NCBI RefSeq assembly: GCF_029873635.1
Contig: NC_080417.1
Coordinates: forward strand, 25,430,182-25,494,181
DNA length: 64,000 nt
Direction: 5' to 3'
Source: Malania oleifera
Lineage: Eukaryota > Streptophyta > Magnoliopsida > Santalales > Ximeniaceae
Below the pieces are notes generated by a model. That model had not been told where the DNA came from and searched no databases. It saw only the letters and a program-made list of their open reading frames with translations. A program made the position numbers and the translations under genes. Shown here one piece after another: positions 1 to 11,746 of the stretch (position 1 is its first letter; each line of letters starts with the position of its first letter).

Positions 1-770
1 GTACAGTGATTGTGCTTTTAAGTAAAGCAGATATGTACCCAAATTCGCACAATAATATACACCACAAATATGAAATAATTTGTAAGCTCAGTGTGGTCTA
101 AGATGTCAACTCTTAAATAGATTTACTATCAGTGTAATGCGTACGTGAGAGTGCAAACCTAAATGATCTTTGTATCACAGGATATTCAATCTAAGTGCTC
201 AAACAAAGATATCATCCAAACTTCATATATTTCAATCAACAAGTTTTCTCAATACACATATGTATATGAAGCTCTAGCAACGTATAAGTTTGGTTTGCAA
301 AAGGATATTCAATCTTTGTATTCAGCAAGAGATATATGAGTTAACGAGTATTGCAACAAAGATTTTATCACACAAGCAAATATCTCATCAAATATTTTCA
401 AGATTAATAACACAGTAGATATTTGAAAATGTTTTGCAACCAAAATACAAATACAATCTTCTTAAGATGTTGCAATGAAGGTGCAAATCTTAGAAGATCT
501 ATCAAAGTATTCTTAGGATAGACTTATTAATAAAGTCCCCTAAGAATACTTAGGGTTTAGCTCTCAAAGATAATACAACAATCAAATATGAATGGGAGAG
601 CAAACCTTACTAAATAAACACACTCAATCGACTTACAGAGGGTTTAAGAGATCGAAGAAGGTAAGCATGAGTGAATAGGGCTTGGAAATGAGTATTATAG
701 GGTTTTGGTTTTTCAAAGGATTTTCCCTAATCAAAGTGGCTAATACCTCTAATCTTTGCAAATGAAGACA

Positions 771-805
771 TATATATAGGCAAGGGAGAAAATATGACCG
801 TTGGG
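771..805 (-). promoter_or_regulatory. Putative core promoter of LTR G: TATA box plus MSA element
   Basis: On the minus strand CCCAACGGTCA (795-805) fits the plant MSA consensus YCYAACGGYYA, bound by MYB3R factors at G2/M. It lies about 17 bp upstream of TATATATA (771-778). The dyad array begins 131 bp upstream of the TATA box. The consensus is established knowledge; use as a promoter is inference. Confidence 0.55.
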
Positions 806-908
806 GACCTATAGGGTATTATTAGAAAAGTTTAATGGAGTTTAATGCATTTTAACCCTGTTTAGAAAAATACTAACCACGGTAAAAATGGGAACAACCC
901 GAGAGGTC

Positions 909-1359
909 CGGTCGACCAAAAGTGGTTCGGTCGACCGGGACTCAAGTAGCTCGGTCGACCGAGGGCATTTTGAACTAAGGGATCGGTCGACCGGGCAGGG
1001 GCGATTTTTCAATATTCTGAGGTTCGGTCGACCGGACACTTTTTGAACTACATGGCTCGGTCGACCGGAAAGGGAAATTTCCTAAACTTCCGAGGTTCGG
1101 TCGACCGGGGGACTTTTGAACTGAAATGCTCGGTCGACCAGACCGCTGGGAATTCTCCCAAGACCCTTCGGTCGACCAGGTAGTTGGAGTACAAGAGTGG
1201 TCGGTCGACCGGGAGGTCAAACGGTTGACTCCCAGGTGGTTCGGTCGACCAAGGTCAAATGACCTATAAGGGCTCGGTCGACCGGGCCAGGGTCAAATAG
1301 TTGACCCGGACCGGTTTCGGTCGACCGAACCAATTTGAACTGAAATGGTCGGTCGACCG
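909..1359. repeat. Array of 14 CGGTCGACC(G/A) dyads
   Basis: Copies start at 909, 928, 952, 984, 1025, 1058, 1098, 1131, 1169, 1202, 1242, 1275, 1318 and 1350. The full motif CGGTCGACCG is a perfect 10-bp palindrome; four copies end in A instead. A degenerate CGGTCGATCG lies at 1498. From 952 the intervals are 32, 41, 33, 40, 33, 38, 33, 40, 33, 43 and 32. Most of the short spacers share a TTTTGAACT-like phrase, so the unit looks dimeric at about 73 bp. Confidence 0.95.
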
Positions 1360-1823
1360 AAGGTGCACAAAGTGTGCAATTCGATCCCAAATTGACCCAA
1401 ATAAGTCTATTTCAAGTGCCTAATAAACATATGTGCATATGTGTGTGTCCTAAGGTCACTTGGGGTCTAATTTGAAATCACCGAAAAAGTCCGGTGTCGG
1501 TCGATCGAGGGTTCACCCTAAGGTCTTTCTATGGTTCGGTTTGAGCTTACAGATTAAATCATGCATGTGATGTGTGTGTGAGCTTATTACAACCCGAATG
1601 CCCTAATTACTATTACAGACATTTCCTACTTAAATATTACAGACCCGAATATCAATTACAACAAATCAATTATATCAAGGGTCTTCAAGGTCTTCGTTTT
1701 CCTCTGGGTCTCCGAGTGCCATCATAGGATGCTGCCAAGATAAACCTACACATCAACTTGGCAATCATTAAATACTTGAGTATTTGTCATAATCAAAACA
1801 GGGTGTAACACGTGAGGTCAACA

Positions 1824-3211
1824 AACCTTCTTCACCGGCGAAGAAGCCTTTACACTTTGCTCACCAAGAGCCGCAAGGTTCACCAAGAACCCTTGCAATC
1901 CTATTCATCAAAAACCTTTACACGGGAACCAATCCCTTTACAACAAGAGGATGAGAATAATACAAAGCAAATGCTCCTTGAATGAGCTTATATTTAATAC
2001 AATACAAAACCTCACACAACTCTCTCAAAGTAATGAATTAACACGAAGATTATAGAGCAAGAGAGAAGTTGAGCACTTGAAATATGAACAAAAATGAAGT
2101 GTGCTTAGGAATGATGTATAACTATTAAGATCAATCATAAAATAAGTCTTTGGACTTGTATTTATTGGAGAAAATGGGCTATTAGCCGTTTTATGACCAT
2201 TGGGCATTTAAAACAATAAAAAACTATGCAAACTAACCGTTTATAGTTGTTGGGGTGAAAATACCAATGCAAACCGTCGACAGTTTTCCAAAAATTATAT
2301 ATGGTTTTCCTGAAACCATCAAAGTAATCAACATAAAAGTTGTGATATTTTTTCTTAGCTTTCCATAAACACCAAGATCGCCCCTTTTGAATTTTTCTAG
2401 CAAAAGTTATACCCCAAATACTGAAAAGTGTTCAGGAAATTTGATAGGTGCATAACTAAGATTTTAAACCCAACTAAAAGGCCTTTTAATCACTTAAAAC
2501 ATTCTTGGACAAAAGTATTTATAATATATAAAGTCAAATGAAGATTAAAACTTGTCCAAGTAAGCTTTTCCTCAAATATAAGATATCTTGATTTATGAAA
2601 ACACTATTGAAAGATCATTTGATATCTTATATACTTAGAATGTCCTTTTACAAAAATATACTTAACATTTTTTTAAAGCTTTAGTTAACCATGCTTTGAC
2701 AAAACTAGGACCAAGTATAAAAAAGTTCTTAAAGTTAGGACATTAAAAACTTGTCTCTTTGAAAACATATTTTGAGTTTAGGATTGTTTTTGACAAACTC
2801 TTTGAATTTAACTTTGAAAACCATGAATATGAGTTTATGACTTTAATGCAATCCTATATATAAACTCAAGTGTCCTACTATGCATATGCAATGCTCAACT
2901 CTTGCTTAGAAATCATGCAAGAAATACACCCGCAAGAGTTACAGCATATACTACCTCAAACACTCCCCAAATATATATAAGACTACATTAAGCTTCCTTT
3001 GGTCATGCTTGGGTCCTTCCAAGTACGTGTCCATTTGATCTTTCCTTCTTGAAGTCTACTCGATCCAATTTTTGCTTTTGATCCAGTACTTCATGTACGA
3101 GTACCTGTACTAAACATGATCTGCAAAGATAAGAAAACACTAGGAACAATATATAGGTTAAGATCATCAAAATACTTTAAATAATGGTGGTGTAGCCACC
3201 AAGGCTAACAT
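1824..3211 (-). mobile_element. LTR H fragment, interrupted by LTR G
   Basis: The right end reads ...CCAAGGCTAACA (TGTTAGCC on the minus strand). It is followed by TTCTCCCTCTTTTTTATGATG, which on the minus strand is a purine-rich tract typical of a position just before a 3' LTR. The left part is lost beyond LTR G. Unlike the other SIRE-type LTRs it shows only one dyad-like motif (CCGTCGAC near 2272). It could be the 3' LTR of the element whose pol starts at 5100, but it does not visibly match that element's 5' LTR at 10021-14094. Confidence 0.5.
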
Positions 3212-3602
3212 TCTCCCTCTTTTTTATGATGCCTAACCTATTACTAATTTACTTAATCTTTGCATTCATATTTATACTTACTATGGCTTGATCTGCAACG
3301 ATAAGCTAACCTAAAACCACTAATGGGTTGTCATCATAAAACAAAAAAAAAAACTATTAAGCTTTCATAGCCTTTAAGGCTAACATTTTCTCCCCCTTTT
3401 TGATGATGGAAAACCACTCCCTTCTCTCAAACATCTCCCCCTTTGGACATCAATCAAAAAGGAGAAAAGAGTAATACAAAAAAAAAAAAAACAGAGAAGT
3501 GCTGCAATACATAGAACTTATAAAACTTCCAAACATAAAGAACATAATATCCGGTGAAGCACTAATACATAAAAGTGATAAATAGCTCATAGATGAAACA
3601 CA
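3212..3602 (-). repeat. Duplicated LTR start and polypurine tract
   Basis: The junction of purine tract and LTR start occurs twice, near 3204-3232 and 3377-3405, about 172 bp apart. The shared phrase TGATCTGCAA occurs near 3118 and 3290. A further minus-strand tract (AAAGGGGGAGATG) lies near 3440. No coding potential is seen. Either the 3' LTR edge was duplicated or a second LTR edge was inserted beside it. Confidence 0.5.
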
Positions 3603-4793
3603 TCAATCAGAGGCTTCCATAGACCCACTTTCGTCTTCTTCTTCTTCTTGATCACCGGATTCATCATCACTTGATGGAGCAGAGCTGATATCCATTGGAG
3701 ATTTGCCTTTAGAGGAGCTAGCCAGATGTTTCTCAATCTTGTCAACACGTTGAACAAGGCTGGAACAATGAGTTTTCATAGTAGAAACCTTCTACCTAAG
3801 TATTCCAAGTCCAGATTGCATTCCATCACTGAAGGTCATATAGTGATTAAAAAATGAAAGGAACCAAGAAGGAGTTTCTGGGTCAAGTTGAACTGAAGAG
3901 GCTGGTATGGAAGACTGAGGTGGTGGTGTAGATGATACATGACAATGTCCCTTATGAAACCACCCTTGAGGAGAGTTCTTATATCCCATACGCTTAAGAA
4001 TAGTATCAGAAAAGATATTATAATGGGTTTTGCTAGCGAAATTAAATGATGGTGTAAGAACATTGAAATGAGCAAATACCATATTTAACATCCCAGCATA
4101 TGGTAGAATGACACGAAGGGCATCAACTTTCATAATAATCCATTAAAACTTGGAAGATCCAACTTTTTTCCTTTAAGAATATACCACATAACAAAACAAT
4201 CTAAGAATGAAATATGATCATGAGAACCGAAACGTGGTAGAATATTATATGTAATAAGTTTGTGCAGGATTCGAGCTTGTAGATTGAGCTGTTTGTAAAG
4301 AGGAGGATGCAAAGTTGATAGGTGTATCAGTTATGACTAGGGGTAAAAATTCCTCTGGAGTAAATCCTTGGGACATTATCCATTGTTTCTCAACAATGTG
4401 GACCTCAAAATCTCCTAGCTTGACTCGAAGAATTTTTCCCAAAGATATGGGAGTAAGTTGAATATTTTGCCCTAGAAGATTTGTTTTGATCTCATTTTCA
4501 AATCGTTCCATATTTGCATAGAAAATCCAAACCACGTTTGGATAGTATCATTTTTCTTGATAAGTAATAAACCGATCTCATCCAATTTCCTTAAAAAGTT
4601 CCATAATTTCAGGAAAATCGAAATTGAAGAATGTAACATCAAGAACTTTACCTAGAATGACTTCGACTGAGGCGATTTGATTCCTATATAGTTGCATAGC
4701 ATGTGGAGTTACTAACCATTTCTCTACTTCATCATTGTTGATCCTTGTCGAAGAGGAAGAACCCTTGTTACCAACTGATTTTACCCGTGGCAT
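3603..4793 (-). pseudogene. SIRE env-like ORF (putative plant transposon domain), broken
   Basis: Pieces in different frames (4578-4793, 4245-4535, 4130-4312, 3792-4133 and on to a stop at 3603-3605) make one decayed reading frame. It contains FYANM, an ILHKLITYNILPR stretch and an FWLxCFxMWYIL-like stretch typical of the plant-transposon domain found in extra ORFs of plant retroelements. The C-terminal part is acidic (DDESGDQEEEEDES). It lies downstream of pol, where SIRE/Maximus copia elements carry an env-like ORF of unproven function. The start at 4793 is the first ATG with lysine- and serine-rich residues after it. At least two frame changes make a working protein unlikely. Confidence 0.7.
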
Positions 4794-5099
4794 GTTTGAA
4801 TGGAAGAGGAAAGCTAATAAACCCTAGGTTATATTCGCGATTTGATGTGGAGGGTAGGTTTGATGCTCGATTTTAGGCTGATTTGGAAGAAGATTCTGTG
4901 TGGAAAAGAGTAGGAAAAAAGAATTTCAGAGAGAGAGAGAAGAAGGAGCAGGTGCCTGAAGGAAGTTAAAATGACATAAAACAGGGTTTTAAACCCTACC
5001 CGCTGCGAGGCAGTCGCCTGTTAGGATGAGACAGGCCCCTGTCAATAAAAAATTTGAAACTCAGTAGCCTGGCAGTCGCCTGCCAAGCAAAAAAAAATT
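4794..5099 (-). repeat. Spacer between pol and env-like ORF with GGCAGTCGCCTG dyads
   Basis: No ORF is seen. Two clear dyads are present: GGCAGTCGCCTG near 5009 and GGCAGTCGCCTGCC near 5070. A degenerate form lies between them. The same motif forms the array in this element's 5' LTR (11116-11308), so internal and LTR sequence share one motif version. A short GA run lies near 4928. Confidence 0.75.
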
Positions 5100-6494
5100 T
5101 TAGTTTACTTCTCGAATATGCATCATTCCCAATTCTCTTCTAATGAATATGAATCGCTCTTCCAATAGAGGTTTTGTGAATATATATGCTAATTGGTCAT
5201 TTGTATTTACAAATTCTAGCATTATATCTTCATTTTGCACATGATCTCTCAAAAAATGATGTCTTATATCAATATGTTTTGTTCTTGAGTGAGATACCGG
5301 ATTTTTTGAAATATTAATGGCACTTGTGTTGTCACATTTTATTGGAATAGTTTGATATTGAATTTTGAAATCTTTTAGTTGTTGTTTCAAATACAATGTG
5401 TGGGCACAACAACTTCCTGTTGCTATGTACTCTGCTTCTGCTATGGATAATGCTACTGAGTTTTGTTTCTTTGAAGACCATGAGACTAAAGAGTGTCCTA
5501 GAAAATGACACGTTCCACTTGTGCTTTTTCTATCTATCTCGCATCCAGCAGAGTCTGCATCGGAATAGCTTATCATTTCAAATTCAGTTTCCTTTGGATA
5601 CCATAAACCTAGTTCAAGTGTGCCTAGTAGATATCTAAGGATTCTTTTAACCGCTGATTGGTGTGATTCCTTAGGAGCCGATTGGAACCTAGCACACATA
5701 CATACGCTAAACATAATATCTGATCTACTTACTGTTAAGTAAAGTAAGCTTCCTATCATACCTCGGTAATGCTTATTATCTACTTATTTCCCTTTTTCAT
5801 CATTGTCAAGACTAGTTGAAGTGCTCATGGGAGTTCCTATAGGTTTACTTTCTTCCATATCAAACTTCTTTAACATGTCTTTAATATATTTAGTTTGATT
5901 TATGAAAGTTCCATTTTTTGCATGTTTGATTTGTAACCCTAGAAAGTAATTTAACTCTCCCATCATGCTCATCTCAAACTCTTTTTGTATAGACTTAGCA
6001 AATTCATTACACAAATCCTCATGAGTTGCTCCAAAAATAATATCATCAACATAAATTTGTACTATAAGCATGTCTTTGTTTTTGGTTTTTATAAATAAAG
6101 TACTATCTATCTTTCCTCTTGAAAAATTGTTTTGAATTAGGAACTTGCTTAGCCTTTCATACCAAGCTCTAGGTGCTTGTTTTAATCCATATAAAGCTTT
6201 AGTTAAGTTAAATACATGATCTAGATTTTTTGAATTTTCAAAACCTGGAGGTTGTTTTACATATACTTCTTCGTTTATATATCCATTTAGGAAAGCACTT
6301 TTTACATCCATTTGATATAATTTGAAGTCCTTATATGCTGCATAAGCTAAGAACATCCTAATTGCTTCCATTCTTGCTACGGGGGCAAAGGTTTCATCGT
6401 AATCGATACCTTCTTCTTGATTATAACCTTGTGCTACTAGCCTAACTTTATTTCTTACAACAACTCTATTTTCATCCTTTTTATTTCCAAACAC
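5100..6494 (-). pseudogene. SIRE copia pol: reverse transcriptase and RNase H
   Basis: The 5784-6494 piece has the Ty1/copia RT signatures: [39 protein letters not shown] and the catalytic box YVDDI. The 5100-5759 piece begins MIGSLLYLT and carries the RNase H signatures YSDADSAG, AEAEYIA and KCDNTSA, ending with a TKHIDIRHHF region. These copy element RNA into DNA in the virus-like particle. The two pieces are separated by one in-frame stop near 5782 in an otherwise intact stretch. Upstream pol is more decayed. Copia assignment is secure because integrase lies before RT. Confidence 0.93.
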
Positions 6495-8135
6495 TCATTT
6501 AGTTTCTATGATTGATTTGTCTTTCGGTTTAGGTATAAGTTCCCACACTTGACTTCTTTCAAATTGATTTAGTTCCTCTTGCATAGCTATAATCCAAAAG
6601 TCATCTTTTAAGGCCTCTTCAATGTTCTTGGATTCATCTTGAGATAAAAAGGCATAATGGTTGCAAATATTTTTTAACGAGGCTCAAGTGGTTATTCCTT
6701 TCGAAGTTTCTCCAAGTATTTGTTCTTTTGGATGACTTTTAGCATATTTCCATTCTTTAGGTCTAGATTTTCTATAATGTTTTCATTTGAAGTCTCATTA
6801 TTATTTTCTTCTTTTATTTCAAGATCTTCTTCTTTTTGTAGAATATCTTATTTTTCATCATTCTTAATTTTATTTTCATAATTGTTTGATTCATCAAATG
6901 TTATGTGTATCGATTCAATGATAGTAAGAGTTCTTCTATTATAAACCCTATAGGCTTTGCTATTTGTAGAGTAGCCTAAAAAGATACCTTCATCAGATTT
7001 TGCATCAAACTTTCCTAAATCATCCTTAGTGTTAAGGATAAAACATTTGCATCCAAATACATGAAAGTAAGAGATATTAGGTTTTCTTCCTTTCCATAGT
7101 TCATATGGTGTTTTGTCTATACTTGATCTTATAGATACCCTATTTATAATATAACATGTTGTATTTACAACTTTAGCCTAAAAGTATTTAGGTAGGTTAT
7201 TTTCATTTATCATTGTTCTTGCCATCTCTTGTAGGGTTCTATTTTTTCTTTCTACAACTCCATTTTGTTGTGGAGTTCTAGGTGCTGAGAAATTATGGTT
7301 TATCCTATTTTAATTATAGAATTTATCAACCTCTCTATTTCAAAACTCCCTACCTTGATCACTTCTCAAACTTGTTACATTATAGCCCTTTTCATTTTGT
7401 AATTTCTTACATAAGATGATTAGCATGTCACAAGCTTCATCTTTATTTGTTAGGAATAATACATAAGTGAATCTTGAATAGTCATCCACTATTACAAAAG
7501 CATATTGTTTTCCTCCTAAGCTTAAGGTTCTAGTTGGGCCGAATAAGTCTAGGCGTAATAGTTCTAGGGGTCTTTTAGTAGATATATACTTTTTCTTTTT
7601 AAAGCTTGTTTTAACTTGCTTTCCCTTTTGGCATGCGTCACACATCTTGTATTTTTATGAATTTGGTATTTGGTAATCCTTTTACAAGATTTTTCTTTGA
7701 TAATTTAGATAATAAGTCCATACTAGCATGTCCTAACTTCCTATGCCATAGCCAACTTATTTCATTCATGGCTACCAAACAAGTTACATTTTGATTCATT
7801 AGATTCTCAAGATTTATACAATAAACATTATTTATCCTAAGAGCTATAAACAAGATTTTATTTTCTTTGGAATTTTTAATAACACATTTTTCTTTCTTAA
7901 AGGTTATTTCAAACCCTTTATCACTCAATTGGCTAAGTCTTAAAAGATTGTATTTTAAACCTTCTACTAATAATACATTATCAATAGTAATAGAAGGTTC
8001 TTTACCTATTCTTCTGATGCCAATGATCTTACCTTTGGCATTATCGCCGAAGGTGATATATCCTCCATCCTTTTGTTTTAGAGAGGAAAACTTAGTCGTA
8101 TCGCTGGTCATGTGTCTTGAACACCCATTGTCCAA
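6495..8135 (-). pseudogene. SIRE copia pol: protease and integrase
   Basis: Protease starts near 8135 with MDNGCSRHMT; the catalytic Asp is kept, although families usually have DSG rather than DNG. The integrase zinc-binding half shows WLWHRKLGHAS and, after a frame change, CDACQKGK. The catalytic core shows LDLFGP, a SDQGREF stretch and, further on, NGVVERKN, giving the D, D and E of the integrase triad. Frame changes and stops occur near 7640, near 7340 and repeatedly in 6500-7320. The linker to RT is therefore read only in fragments, and the integrase cannot be functional. Confidence 0.88.
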
Positions 8136-8174
8136 GTACCACTTGTCCGTTGATGATGTTGTCCTAAAACGTAC

Positions 8175-9962
8175 CTACAATGGAGGATTCATTGTGTTAG
8201 TCTTTGGAACCCAAATCCTTTTAACTTTCTTTGTTTTATTGTTAGTTCCATTATTAACTTTCCATTCTCCTTGTACTTTAACATACTTCCTTTTTAGTGG
8301 GCAATCAAACATTACGTGACCTTTAGTCTTGCACATATAGCAAGTAGTGTGTTCATGTTTGTTGTTTGAGGAAGTGCTAGCATAGTGCTTGGCTTCCTTG
8401 ACGAAGTATCCCATGTATAATTTCTTATTTTTTTTCTTTGTTAACCATTATAACCTATTCCTTCTTTATTCCCATGTAGCCTTTGCTATCCAATCATTTT
8501 TTCAAAATTATCTTTACCTCTTGTAAAATTATATATAATTTTTTCTTTATCTTCTACTAATTTCTTTAGTTCATTTATTTCTAGATCCTTTCTATTTAAG
8601 TTTTCTTTATAATTTTTGTCTAATTCTTGAGTTACTTTACTTACTTCCTCCTCTAACTTCTCAATACAAGAATCTTTTTCTTTTTCAATGGTTTTGAAAG
8701 ATTCAAGTTGCTTCAATAGTTCTTTATTTTGGTCCTTCAAGGTTATATTTCTTTTGGAGATTTTTATGAATTTTTTATGTAAGGAAAATAATTCAGCTTG
8801 TAATTCTTTGTATGAGGGCATATTATCACATGACTCGTCACAAGATTCAATGCAAGATTCTATTGAAGAGTAGTAGGAATTTACCTCTTCATCATTCGCC
8901 ATGAAGCATACGTTTGTCATCTCTTGTCCACTTGATTCGTTTTCCGTTTCGCTAGAGCTTGAGTCATCCCAAGTAGCCTTCATAGCTTCCTTCTTTTTCT
9001 TCTTGTCTTTCTTGAGCAATGGGCAGTCCTATTTGATATGCCCTGGTTTCTTACAATGATAGCATATAGTAGGCTCACTTTTACTTTTATTTTCTTTTCT
9101 ACTTGATTCTCCTTTTTTAGTTTTCCTTTTGTTGAACTTTTTAGGAAATCTTTTATTCTTTCTATAAAACTGTCCTAGTCTCTTAGTGATGAATGCTAAT
9201 TCATCTTGATCTAAGTCACTTGTTTCACTTTCTTCTTCACTTAAGCTGTGGTTTGATGCTTTTAGTGCAATAGATTTCTTATGCTTTGGTTCAGGATTTT
9301 TTTTCTTTTAGAGCCATTTCATAGGTAAGGAGTGATCCTATGAGTCCATCTAAGGAGGTGGTCTTAAGGTTTCTTCCTTCGGTAATTGCCGTAGCCTTAG
9401 GTTCCCATATGGAGGGAAGGCCTCTCAAAATTTTCCTAATCATTTCGTAGGTGGTATAAGTTTTTCCTAAGGCACTTAAGGAATTAATTATGTGGGTGAA
9501 TCTTGTATACATACTTGATATGGATTCATCTGAATTCATCTTGAATGCTTCATATTTGCTTGTTAACATGTCTATCCTATTGTCCCTAACATCAATAGTT
9601 CTTTCTATGTAACTTCTAATTTGTCCCATATTTCTTTAGCCGTTTTACAAGCCATAACCCTATTAAATTCGTTAGCGTCTAAAGCACAATACAAAGCATT
9701 TATAGCACTTGAGTTTATTTGAAGCATTTTATAATCTGAATCAATCATATCCTTTTTCTCTTTCGGAATATGTTTTCCATCTATTATCTTGGTGGGAATA
9801 AGGTCTCCATCCATAACTACTTCCCATGCTTTCCAATCCATGTGTTGAAGGTAGATTTGTATTCTCTTTTTTCCAAAAGTAGGTGTAGTTATGTCCACAA
9901 AAGATTGGTGGACGAGTTGAGGATTGGCCCTCTCCAAAAGGAGCCACTTCTATGTTAGCCAT
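8175..9962 (-). pseudogene. SIRE copia gag, frameshifted
   Basis: The start codon at 9962 opens MANIEVAPFGEGQSSTRPP, a typical SIRE/Maximus gag N-terminus. The body continues in three overlapping frames (9605-9937, 9291-9629, 8486-9019) through a UBN2-type gag domain (IWDKLEVT, then IRKILRGLPSIWE). The middle is lysine- and glutamate-rich and probably coiled coil. Two CCHC zinc knuckles are visible: CYHCKKPGHIK-stop-DC, broken by a TAG at 9029-9031, and CYMCKTKGHVMFDC near 8315-8340, just before protease. Gag forms the virus-like particle. At least three frameshifts make this copy dead. Confidence 0.88.
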
Positions 9963-10005
9963 TTAGATCTTTTTATAACTTCTTGTTAGGAATTTGCTAT
10001 AACTA

Positions 10006-10018
10006 GGCTCTGATACCA
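10006..10018 (-). promoter_or_regulatory. Primer-binding site, initiator Met tRNA type
   Basis: Minus-strand TGGTATCAGAGCC lies two bases inside the 5' LTR edge. This is the usual plant copia primer site complementary to the 3' end of initiator methionine tRNA. It fixes the LTR edge at 10021 and the element's orientation. Confidence 0.93.
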
Positions 10019-11115
10019 ATTGAAATTAAGATAGCTTCCCAAGAGGGGGGTGAATTGGAATTTTAAAATTATTTCAAGTTTAATTCTTTGTTTTATTTCA
10101 ACAATCACAACAAGTAAATACAAAAACAATTTAACCACAACCAATCAACAAGATAATCAAAATCTTGATCTTTGTATCAATAGTCTTGTAATAAATTGTA
10201 AAGCACGCTGAATTTATGTAAGTCCTGTGTTTATTCCAAACTCACAATTCTTCTTTGTGTTTAGATTTTAAACAAACTTTCAGATTAAAAAGTTTAGGAT
10301 GATCAACCAACATAGTCCCTTTCGGTTTCCACAATCAATGCTGATCAAGCCAAAACAAATTATCCTCCAATCTATTTAACAACCATACACTCAGAATTAA
10401 CAATTTAAAGCATACATGCAGGTTGTAAGTATAGCTAAAAAATAAAGAGTAAGGAAGAAGAGAGACACAAGATTTTACGAGGTTCGGCTTATACCTAGCC
10501 TACGTCGTTGCCTTTGGCAAACCACCAAAGGATTCATTAGTTTAGTTCCGTTGACGGGTGGAACAATACCGATAACAATCACTCCTTCCGTTAGGCTAGA
10601 GCCTGCCTCTCCAAATGAAATTCCCTCATTCGGTCCAACGATTCTACAGCCCTTAATCGTCTATAAATAAGAACCAAGATAGAGAAAAGTTTGTGTACAA
10701 GAAAACACTCTCACGGCAGAGTAGGTTAGTACAACATTCAGCACAATAATACTTCAAAGTAAATCAAATATAAAAGGACTGGAGCTCAATACTGAATTTA
10801 AATCACCAAATATCTTCCAAGTATTGAAAGATTTAGACTTTGAAGACTTTATTTCGAAGTTTACATCAGCACTAACTCAGTAGTTGAAGATAAATGAACA
10901 CAAGAGAATTTGAGAGATTTTTAGAGAACTTTGATTGCTAGAAATTTCTTGGTATCTAAAATATTTGAAGTTTGGGGCTATTTATAGAAGTTTAAAAGTA
11001 TTTCCTTACCCCCAAAGTTTCCTTGAAGTAATCCCCAAGTTTTTCAAAATAATAGTGTCCAAAAAATCCATTTAAAAAATCTTCCCGTTGGAAATTTTTA
11101 AGCCAACATTCGAGT

Positions 11116-11308
11116 GGCAGTCGCCTATCATAAAAGAAACTCACAACACAGAACACTCACAGTTGCCTACCAGAACCCAGGCAGTCGCCTGGCATGACCA
11201 CTCAGGCGCCTGGCTATATTCAGGTAGTCGCCTAACACCCTACTGTCTCTTTGAAAAATTCTTCATTTAATTTGGCAGTCGCCTGCCACATGAAGACAGT
11301 CGCCTGAC
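11116..11308. repeat. GGCAGTCGCCTG dyad array in SIRE LTR
   Basis: Copies start near 11116, 11179, 11203, 11221, 11273 and 11295, with diverged versions between. The best copy is GGCAGTCGCCTGCC at 11273. The array edge is 129 bp from the TATA box, on its upstream side in minus orientation. Confidence 0.88.
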
Positions 11309-11682
11309 CCTTCGGTTTTTGAAAACTTTTCTTTTTAAAACCCTTCTTTTCTTCGATTTTAAAAACATACTTTAGGGTTTTTCTAAAAATGTATTTCTAA
11401 GTTTTTTTTTATTTTATGAGAGCTTCAATTTAGTTTATACTTGAAACTAACTTGAAGTACTTACATACAAACATCCTTAAAACTTTATTCCTTTTGATCT
11501 TCAAGTAAGTCCTTGTTCTTCCATCATCTTTGAGTTTCTGATCTTTTCTATGAACTTTCATCAAATTATCTTTAATCCTCATGCTCTTCAAGACCTTTCT
11601 TGATCCATAAACTTTATCATCCTCTTGAAATTTGTCACTACCTGTAAGTTTTGCCTTTTTCCTGAAAAACTTTCACTTAAAC

Positions 11683-11692
11683 TGTGATGACC

Positions 11693-11746
<54 letters not shown>

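Larger units (their letters stand above)
1..1823 (-). mobile_element. SIRE-type LTR G, left end outside window
   Basis: This is non-coding. The right edge ends ...GGTCAACA at 1823, which on the minus strand is a TGTTGACC LTR start. The same edge ends LTR F at 63779. The LTR carries a dyad array at 909-1359 and a TATA box at 771-778. It interrupts another LTR-like sequence that resumes at 1824. Only one end is in the window, so neither its TSD nor its full length can be seen. The SIRE assignment is by similarity to the other LTRs here and by their association with a SIRE gag-pol. Confidence 0.7.

Noticed and set aside
909-1359. CRISPR-like look: short palindromic repeats with unique spacers
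   Set aside because: This is plant nuclear DNA, the repeat is only 10 bp, spacers are partly shared, there are no cas genes, and it sits in the U3 part of an LTR.
10006-10018. Possible tRNA-Met gene fragment
   Set aside because: The match is only the 3' primer complement placed two bases from an LTR edge; no tRNA fold is present.
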